DNA from: Ochromonadaceae sp. CCMP2298
Taxonomy: Eukaryota; Sar; Synurophyceae; Ochromonadales; Ochromonadaceae
Reading direction: 5' to 3'
Length of the DNA stretch: 14,521 nucleotides
Assembly (NCBI GenBank): GCA_026770595.1
Contig: MU634201.1
Coordinates: forward strand, 1-14,521
The notes below the pieces were generated by a model. The model was not told the origin of the DNA and searched no databases. It worked only from the letters and a program-made list of their open reading frames with translations. Within the stretch, counting starts at the first letter, position 1, and each line of letters starts with the position of its first letter. The position numbers and the translations under genes were made by a program. Positions 7,950-14,521 of the stretch are shown here, piece after piece.

Positions 7950-10900
7950 TTACTCTGTGCTGTGCTGTTGATGGGTGGGGGAGGGAGGGCGCACCTGCCC
8001 CACCTGCAAGTGCTCCGACAGCTCGTGCGTTTCGTAGAAGGAAGCTAACAGACTCTCGAAAGCATCGATATCCAAAGGCTAGAGAGAAGTGAGGAGGGGC
8101 GGGGGGATTATTATGTGAGGGAGAGGGTGGGGGGGGGGGTACTATGTGAGGTGAGGTATGTGAGGGGGGAGAGGTAGCGAGGAGAATAGTGAGGAGGAGG
8201 GGGGTAGTGAGGAGGAGGGTTTGTAATGTACAGTAGCAGTAGAAGAGCAGTGATAATAGTACAGTTTGTTACAATATAGGTTTTGGACAGAGCATTTAAC
8301 ATATGACCATACAGGTGATTAGAAATACATAAACATACCTTGCAAAATACCCGATCCATCCCATGCTCAAGAAAAATTTCCACGTCTTCCTGCAAACATT
8401 GCCTGTTACCTCCACCACTAGACATTTATAGCCCAGATTTCTTAGTACTTTTACGCAGGTGGGGCCGTCCATCACGGGCATCTGGTTGTCCAATATTATT
8501 GCATTAAAGGGGCGACCGGCGCTTCGAGCTGTCTCGTACACATTTAGTGCCTGTTGTCCGTCCTGTGTGTTATGTGTTTTGTGGTATGTGTGATGTGAGA
8601 TGTGTTATATGTTCTGTGTTATGTGTTTTACGGTATGTTTGATGTGTGTTATGTGTGATGTGTTCTGTGGAATGTGTTATACGGTATTTATGATGTGTTA
8701 TACATTACCTCTGCTTCCTCGCACTCAAAGCCCCTACCCCGCAACAGACGCATCAGTAGTTTACGGTTCTGAAATGAGTAGCTTCTGTTTCTGCTGTTGC
8801 CTCTGCGCTTCTGGCTGGGGTTTGTGGCTGGGACTGGGGTTGGTTTTTGTGCTATGGGTGTCAGTTTTGCCGCTTAGGATGGGGGTGGTTGCTGTTAAGG
8901 TGGTGTGACAGGGGCTGGGTGGGGGCTTGGGGTGTGGGGGTTTTGGAGTGTGGGGGCTTTGGCTGGCAGGGTATGCTTAGGGTATGGTTAGGGTATAGAT
9001 ATGGTTAGGGTATAATTATGGTTGGGATATAGATATGGTTAGGGTATAGATATGGTTAGGGTATAGTAAAGCGTAGAGTGTACGGTCAAGGGTGTGCATT
9101 GGTCATAGTACCTGGGCAGGGATCGGAAGCCCCCGAAGAGGGGTAGCTCCACAACCACACTGGTGCCTCTGCCTATGCCTGGGGAAGATACGGTCAGCGT
9201 GCCGCCGTGCTGCGGTAGTGGTAGTGGTGAAGGTGGTGGTGGTAGTGGTAGGGGGGTTAGCGGTGCTGAGGTAGACAAGCAGACAAGTAGACAAGTAGAC
9301 AAGTAGACAGGAGGCTTACCTGCTCAACAATGCCCTTGCTGATGTACATGCCCAGACCCGACCCCTGCCCAGCCTGCAGTTCACTTGCGTTGAACTGCAC
9401 CCCCTCATGCATTATTTTGCCCACCTGCTGCGCGCTCAGACCCACTCCACTGTCGCAGAAGGTAACCAAGACGGACCCCGCACGGGGGTGTTGGCGCAGA
9501 GCTGGGGGAACAGTGGCGAGAAAATCCCCACCTTTTCTGATACCGCCCCCCAGTCCCCCTTTTCCAGTCCCACTTTTCCTAGACCCAATGGGCGACCTCC
9601 TTGGGGACGGGGGGGGGTCCGGCCGCCACTCGAGGGTTACAGTGATTTGACCCGATGTTGGTGTGAACTTGAGGCTATCGCAGAGCAGGGTGCGCACCAC
9701 CTGTGCTTGTGTAGAGGGGGGGTTAGTGTGTGTAGTGAGGGGGTTAATATGCGTGTAGACGGGGTTAATATGTGTAGTAGATGGGGTTAATATGTGTATT
9801 GGGGGGGGTATATTACGTAATATACAGTTAGAGGGGGGTAACCACCTGGGTGAGTCTAGTGGGGTCGCCTACCACTCTTCGTAGCCCCTCCTGTCCCTGC
9901 CACTCCTTCTCAACTGGGAGCAGAAGCTCCAGCCCTATCCCCAGCCCCAGCCCCAGTCCCAGTCCCTGCCCCAGTCCCTGCCTCCCCTGCTCCAGCCCCA
10001 GACCCTGAACCCCCGGCCTCCCCTGCGCGGCTTCAAGATCCACTTCCGATACCGTGTCATCAAGCCCCAATCTTAACCCCAGCCCCTTCCGCGACGCAGA
10101 ACCCTTTCGTGAGCCCCCAACAACCCCCCCCTGCTGTGTTAAACCCGCACTCAAACTCCCATCCTCATCCTCACCCTCATCCACGCTCTCGCCAATGCCG
10201 CGCCTGCTCTCTTCTTGCTCTGGCCAGCCGCGCAGCTTGAGCTGCAGAGTTACGCCTTTATCTCTGGCCTGATATGCAGTAGTAGAGTGGTAGATTAGCG
10301 ATACAGTTAAATAGTAGTACACATCGTTATATTCATCATATATTATATATGTTTTACATTAGATTTATGTTTAATTATGTATTATATAATATGTAATACG
10401 TAATATGAAATACATATTATATATACATTGATTGTATGGTTTATAATAATGACTCACCTGCAGGATGAACGAGTCGACCACCTTTGCCACGCATGAGATC
10501 ATGTCCACACCACTGTACTCCAGTTTCAACGTGCCTGACTCCAACTTTAGGCAGGTGCGTTTAATACACATTTGGGTGAATTGTGGGTGGGTTTAATACG
10601 CATTTGGGGAACATACAGAGGGGTTTAAAGTGTAGAGTGAGGGGTGGGTAGGTGATAGGTGGAGAGTGGCAATTAAAAAACAATAATTTTTATATATAAA
10701 AATTATAAAAAGACAACTACCTTGTCGAACTGTAGTAGGTCGTTGAGAACATCCACAGCGCATGACGTATTACCCTGTACGTCTGCTGCCAGATCTCGCC
10801 AGTTGACCAGCGCCGCCTGCACCTCCTGCAGCAGCTTGGCCGGGGGCACTGACTCGAGTCGCTTCACAAAATTGGTCATTTCGCCGATAAAAATATCCAT

Positions 10901-13473
10901 TCCCATGCGCACTGAATGTATAGGTGTGCGTACCTTATATAGATGTATAAGAGGGGGATTAATACGTGTATAGAGGGAGGGGTTTTTAATATGTGTGACA
11001 CAGAGGCAGGGATACGTACATAGGTGCATAGAGGGGATTTAATACATAATTATGGGGCTTACCTCGTGGGAGATGAAGCGCACGAATATTTTTTTGGTCT
11101 CTAGCGCTACCAGGTGGCGGGTGGAGGCGTGGCTCACTGCCCAGACGTAACACAGGAAGATCAGGCTGCAGGGGGGTGTTAAAGGTATTCAGGGGGTGGG
11201 GATTAGTTATTAATGTTTAGTGGGTACCGCAGTGTATAAAAAACAAAAGATAGGACAGTGCTAGACAGTGGCAAGAGGATCCAATAATAAAATAAGACAA
11301 TGATATCATAAAATAATATAGTCACAGCACCGTACCTGCAGAATAGCACTATACCAGCCACGCCGAAGGCAGCAATGAGCGCGTTTGCGCTGTCGCCATA
11401 CAACGTGTGACGGAAATAATCTGCAGTAGGATATACTGATAATTTCATGATTGCGCCGTCGAGACCGAGTGGTTGCTCGCTGCGGGGGTGGGTGGGTGGG
11501 TGCAGTAAAATAGGAGGGTGTGTGTGGAAAGACAGTAAAATAGGATGGGGGGTTGAGGGGGGGGTAAAGTAGTAAGACAATACGATACTAAGGGTCTCAG
11601 GGTGTTTCTGATGATCACGGTGAGTTATATAGTACAGCTGCCTATATATTTAAATGACAATTTTTATACCTGCTCCTGCCATACGTGCTGTGCTTTGTCT
11701 CGTGGCGGTCTCCCTGCTGCATCTCCAGAGCCTTGCCCTCCCTCAGAGTGAAGGTGAACGCCTGGTCCTCCCACTAAAGACAGTTATAAAATAAGTAGGA
11801 GGGTAGGGGGGTATGGATGCATAGGGGGTGAGGGGATATAGGGGACGAGGAAATATAGATGATACGATATTAAACCTATCAAGATAGTTTATGCTAACCC
11901 TGGAAATTACCTGCAACACGAAGGTCAATTTGTTCACAAACTTGGGCATGATGCCGCTCAGCAGCTGCTGCACTAGCACCTCGCCCCCCACAAAGTCTAC
12001 CAATCTGGGGGGGGAGGTGTCATTGCCCAACACTTTGGGGAATTTCAGGCGTTGGTTGAGGGCTGAGCCGATTTGAGCTAGCTGTAATTCGTAACCTACG
12101 CATGCCCGGGTGGCCTCCACGGTCTCTTTCCCCCCCACGCAGTCTATGGAAAAAAAAATTGAATAAGCAAAATAAAATTGAGTAAACAAAAAGGGGAAGA
12201 GCAAAAATAAAAAGATAAATGAGAGATGAAATACACATTTAAGTTTCGGATGAGGGGATTTAAATATATATAACGAAGTCTTACGTACCATATACTCGCT
12301 TAGTTGTATCTCTCTCGGGTGCGAAGCTGAACGCGTCGAAGCCAACATACGTTGCAGGCGTGATGGGCGACGCATGCATCTAGGAGGGATAGAGGATGGT
12401 AGAAATATTGTATTAAAAACAATAACGACCTTAAAATATATCTGATTGTCTTCTATACTCTACTTTAGTCATACCTGTGTGATCGGCAGGAAAAACGCGT
12501 ATTCCCCAGTGACAAATGCGTTCACCCTCTGCACGCAGGTGGGGTCGGAGACAACACCCGACTCCCTGGCATCGCAGATCTCGAAAACTCCCCTCCCTTC
12601 AGGCGTGCCAGCGATGTTCTGGGGCATTGCGGGGTCGGTGTCCCTGTAATATACATAGTGAGTATAGGTAACAGGTAAGAAATAGATAGTAATTAATAAA
12701 AGTAAGTAACCGTAAGTGAATAATAATAGATAGTAAGTTATAGGAACATAGTACATATAGCATAGTACACAGTTAATAGTAAATACATAGTAAATATAGC
12801 ATAGGTATATATAGCATAGGTTTATATAGACCATAAACGTACCACAGCGGGAAGATGAAGTCCTCGTATGCGGCCAGTTCGGGCCCCCGCACAAGGGGCG
12901 CGAATGCAAAGCTCTCCATGAGTGTGCCCTCTGCCAGCTCGGATGCGATATCGGTGAAGCTGGCCAAATACGTGTTGGGCCAGGCGTCGGGTTCGCTGTG
13001 GGGAATATGTGTACATAAAAACACACGTATAGGTGAGAGACGAGAGCATTTTGCGAGTACAACACATAGGTGGCGAGGGCATTAGTATAAGATAGGTAGG
13101 AGATGAGAGCATTAGGTGAGTCGATCAGCTGGTAACACCCAGATACACCGATTACTTACGTATTGCGGTACGAGGCCACAACCACCTGCCCCGAGCGCTC
13201 CAGGACCTGCAGACGCTCGTGCACCGTGTCGATAGTCTGGTTAGCCACTGACTCAAAGAGCGCCACAGCTGAGGAGCGTGCCACGGTCCTCACGGAGAAG
13301 TGTGTAACGAATCCGCACACCACTGCGGCCACGAGGTAGCTGAAGAGCACCACCCAGTGCAATTGGGTTACGCGGCCTTCCACTGAGGTGGGCGTAGGGA
13401 AAAGTATCTTGGCGACGGGGACGGGCGGGGTCTTCTCCCGGCCACCGCCGGAATCATCTTGTGCAATCCGCAT
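7950..13473 (-). CDS. Membrane hybrid histidine kinase (CHASE-like sensor, HisKA, HATPase, receiver), 16 exons, frameshifted
   Basis: Exons in coding order: 13160-13473, 12843-12995, 12475-12643, 12289-12379, 11911-12143, 11670-11773, 11336-11479, 11063-11165, 10721-10933, 10458-10544, 9846-10268, 9320-9700, 9112-9209, 8709-8814, 8339-8562, 7950-8078. Phase holds except for one lost base in exon 15, and the intended protein is about 990 residues. The ATG is the first after an in-frame TGA. Membrane spans at about 40-57 and 389-413 flank a CHASE-like region. Then come the H-box (FISHEVRTP, His436), LESGTLKLE, an N-box lacking its asparagines (RTLLCDSLKFT, 681-691), the G1 box DSGVG (761-765), the G2 box GQGSGLG (789-795), and a receiver with Asp898 (ILDNQMPVMDG), Thr926 and Lys948. 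The family autophosphorylates His and passes phosphate to the receiver Asp. The ATP-binding domain carries low-complexity insertions at about 551-660 and 704-752. Exon 14 is the least certain. Confidence 0.88.
8394..8396 (-). other. Frameshift site in the receiver domain (AAA run, TTT on coding strand)
   Basis: The coding strand reads VTGNV in one frame and LQEDVEIFLEHGMDRVFCKP in the next. One missing T in this run accounts for the switch exactly. As it stands, translation reaches a stop in the following exon. An alternative is a 20-nt intron (GTAACA...TTGCAG, plus-strand 8389-8408) that would keep frame but delete VTGN. A homopolymer assembly error is also possible. Confidence 0.7.
8563..8708 (-). 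repeat. Kinase intron 14, made largely of TGTGTTATG-type simple repeat
   Basis: The plus strand is a run of TGTGTTATGTG, TGTTCTGTG and ACGGTAT variants filling the intron between receiver exons 14 and 15. On the coding strand it supplies CA/AC-rich sequence up to the acceptor. It contains no coding signal. Confidence 0.65.
8986..9066. repeat. 17-bp minisatellite with TTAGGG core in kinase intron 13
   Basis: Four full units and one partial of GGTTAGGGTATAGATAT, at 8986-9002, 9003-9019, 9020-9036, 9037-9053 and 9054-9066; units 2 and 3 are slightly diverged. The core matches the common telomere hexamer, but the period is 17, so it is a telomere-like minisatellite rather than telomere sequence. 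It lies in the longest kinase intron (8815-9111), just where the start of the receiver should be encoded. Confidence 0.75.
9271..9310. repeat. 8-bp tandem repeat AGACAAGT in kinase intron 12
   Basis: About five units of AGACAAGT/AGACAAGC lie next to the donor side of intron 12 (9210-9319 on the minus strand). The remainder of the intron towards exon 13 is CCA/C-rich on the coding strand. Confidence 0.7.
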
Positions 13474-13886
13474 CCAGTTCCTGAGTGTTCACTTTGTTTT
13501 GGAGGGAAGTGACTGAAGCCTTATCGATAAGCACCCTGATCGCCCCTGCGCGCTGAATGTTTCCATCGACTGTGCTGATGACTCTGATGGTGAGCGCAGT
13601 GGGTGAATTAATAACAGAATCAATTGGAATAACTTACTGGAATAAGTTGGTACTTACTGGACGGAGTAGATACCGGGATACTACAAAATTGCTGACAATC
13701 CCTCAAACTCCAAAAAATATGCAAAAATAAGCAGAAAATAAGGAAAAAAACCCAAAGCGTCACAGTCCTCGGATTTTCAAAAAGAGAGGAGCATGGCACG
13801 TCGAAGCAATCTTGGTGTGGAGATCCCATTTTTATCACAAGATCAATCTATCGCACCGGCAATCCATTCCATTGCCACACGCAATC
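13474..13886. promoter_or_regulatory. Divergent promoter region between kinase and right-edge gene
   Basis: The kinase ATG (minus, 13473) and the right-edge gene ATG (plus, 13887) point away from each other across 413 bases, so this should hold both promoters. Two structures stand out: a perfect 12-bp palindrome CTTATCGATAAG at 13520-13531, and two copies of ACTTACTGGA at 13632-13641 and 13652-13661, spaced 20 bases (about two helical turns). Whether they bind anything is unknown. An upstream in-frame ATG for the right-edge gene at 13812 lies inside this region. Confidence 0.5.
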
Positions 13887-14521
13887 ATGGCGTCAATGGC
13901 TTCCGAGGGGACGAGCGGCGGCAGCGCAGAAGAGCGCGACCAGATCAGTGGCGACCTCGCTCTCGCGCTGTCCCTCCAAACCAACACGGGCGACGAAGAC
14001 GAGAATGGGGATAGCAGTAAGGCCGCGGACACACGAGCGGATATTCTGAGGAAGTAGGGCGGGAAGGCAATCGTACAGGTCGCCGGTGAGTCCCCGCGCT
14101 TGTTGCTGTTTACTGCACGCAACTCCTCTAACTAAGCTGTATGTACTGCACACCTCCCGCTGTCTCTCAGAAAAGAATGCGCTGCTGGTAGCCGCTATTC
14201 ACGGCACAGTCCTTCGAGACAGCATCAAAGAGAAATTTAGGGGTCAAATCAAGTCAGCTCTAGTTAACCTGAACAAAAACCGAGTCAACAAGATGAACGG
14301 GCACGCACTGGCAGACAAGATAATCGACCTCGCTGAGATAATCGAGGAGTCAAACACCACGTGCGGCGCCGTGAGGCGCCCCGATCCAGCCGTGACACGT
14401 CTCCTCAAAGCCTACAACTATGCTAAAAAGCCCCCAACCCCCCCATACCCCCTCCCCTACACCCCCACCTCTACACCCCCATACCCCCCATACCCTCACC
14501 TCTATACCCCCATAACCCCCA
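13887..14521 (+). CDS. Unrecognised protein, N-terminal part; runs off the right edge
   Basis: Exon 1 is 13887-14016 and exon 2 is 14171 to the window end. The ATG has a strong context (A at -3, G at +4). Splicing GCA|GTAAGG to CTCTCAG|AAAAG keeps phase and avoids the TAG at 14055 that ends the unspliced frame. Exon 1 is acidic and small-residue rich, with DLALALSLQ, loosely like a ubiquitin-interacting motif but without a clean match. Exon 2 gives a well-formed helical stretch (KNALLVAAIHGTVLRDSI, then NGHALADKIIDLAEIIEE). It is then open through a proline/tyrosine-rich stretch from about 14431 to the end. That last part is C-rich simple sequence of the kind found in introns here, so the exon may end earlier; I found no obvious donor at the junction. 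No domain recognised. Confidence 0.55.
14431..14521 (+). repeat. C-rich simple sequence at the right edge
   Basis: Runs of CCCCC interrupted by ATA, TACA and TCTA fill the last 90 bases. The composition is the same as the 3' parts of the WD40 introns. It is open in the frame of the neighbouring gene only because CC-rich codons contain no stops. Confidence 0.7.

Noticed and set aside
8986-9066. Possible chromosome end
   Set aside because: TTAGGG occurs only within a 17-bp unit inside an intron, and coding sequence continues on both sides.

Overview
The window looks like nuclear DNA of an intron-rich single-celled eukaryote. Two large genes are broken into 9 and 16 exons, every junction I placed is GT-AG, and reading phase is kept across all of them. 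The gene content (a membrane hybrid histidine kinase, a WD40 protein, a Ty1/copia fragment) fits algae, other protists or unicellular relatives of animals. I cannot name the lineage from this sequence alone.

Layout. 1-537 (minus): start of an unrecognised gene that runs off the left edge. 538-970: short intergenic stretch with a hairpin. 971-1684 (plus): 5'-truncated copia polyprotein (RNase H end) in GC-rich DNA, then a purine tract and short repeats to about 2165. 2467-2908: a 442-bp near-palindrome with two 205-nt arms, probably a foldback or MITE-like element. 3212-6940 (plus): WD40-repeat protein, 9 exons, 690 codons from the chosen ATG. 6941-7949: roughly 1 kb with no gene that I can support, between the convergent 3' ends. 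7950-13473 (minus): hybrid histidine kinase, 16 exons, with two membrane spans, a CHASE-like sensor region, HisKA, HATPase and receiver domain. 13474-13886: shared divergent promoter region. 13887-14521 (plus): start of an unrecognised gene that runs off the right edge.

The kinase is the most interesting part. Its architecture and H-box (SHEVRTP) are intact, but the N-box lacks both conserved asparagines, the first strand and acidic pair of the receiver cannot be found, and the receiver has a one-base frameshift (or an extraordinarily short 20-nt intron). It could be a divergent or decaying signalling kinase, or the assembly could have errors. The missing receiver start coincides with an intron holding a 17-bp TTAGGG-containing minisatellite.

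Both large genes share a structural theme. Introns are C-rich near their 3' ends on the coding strand, while their exons carry G-rich insertions coding Gly/Glu/Leu-rich loops that look like reverse complements of the same simple sequence.

The two edge genes and the region between the convergent genes are described only as far as the sequence allows. No tRNA, rRNA, CRISPR array or bacterial-type operon was seen.
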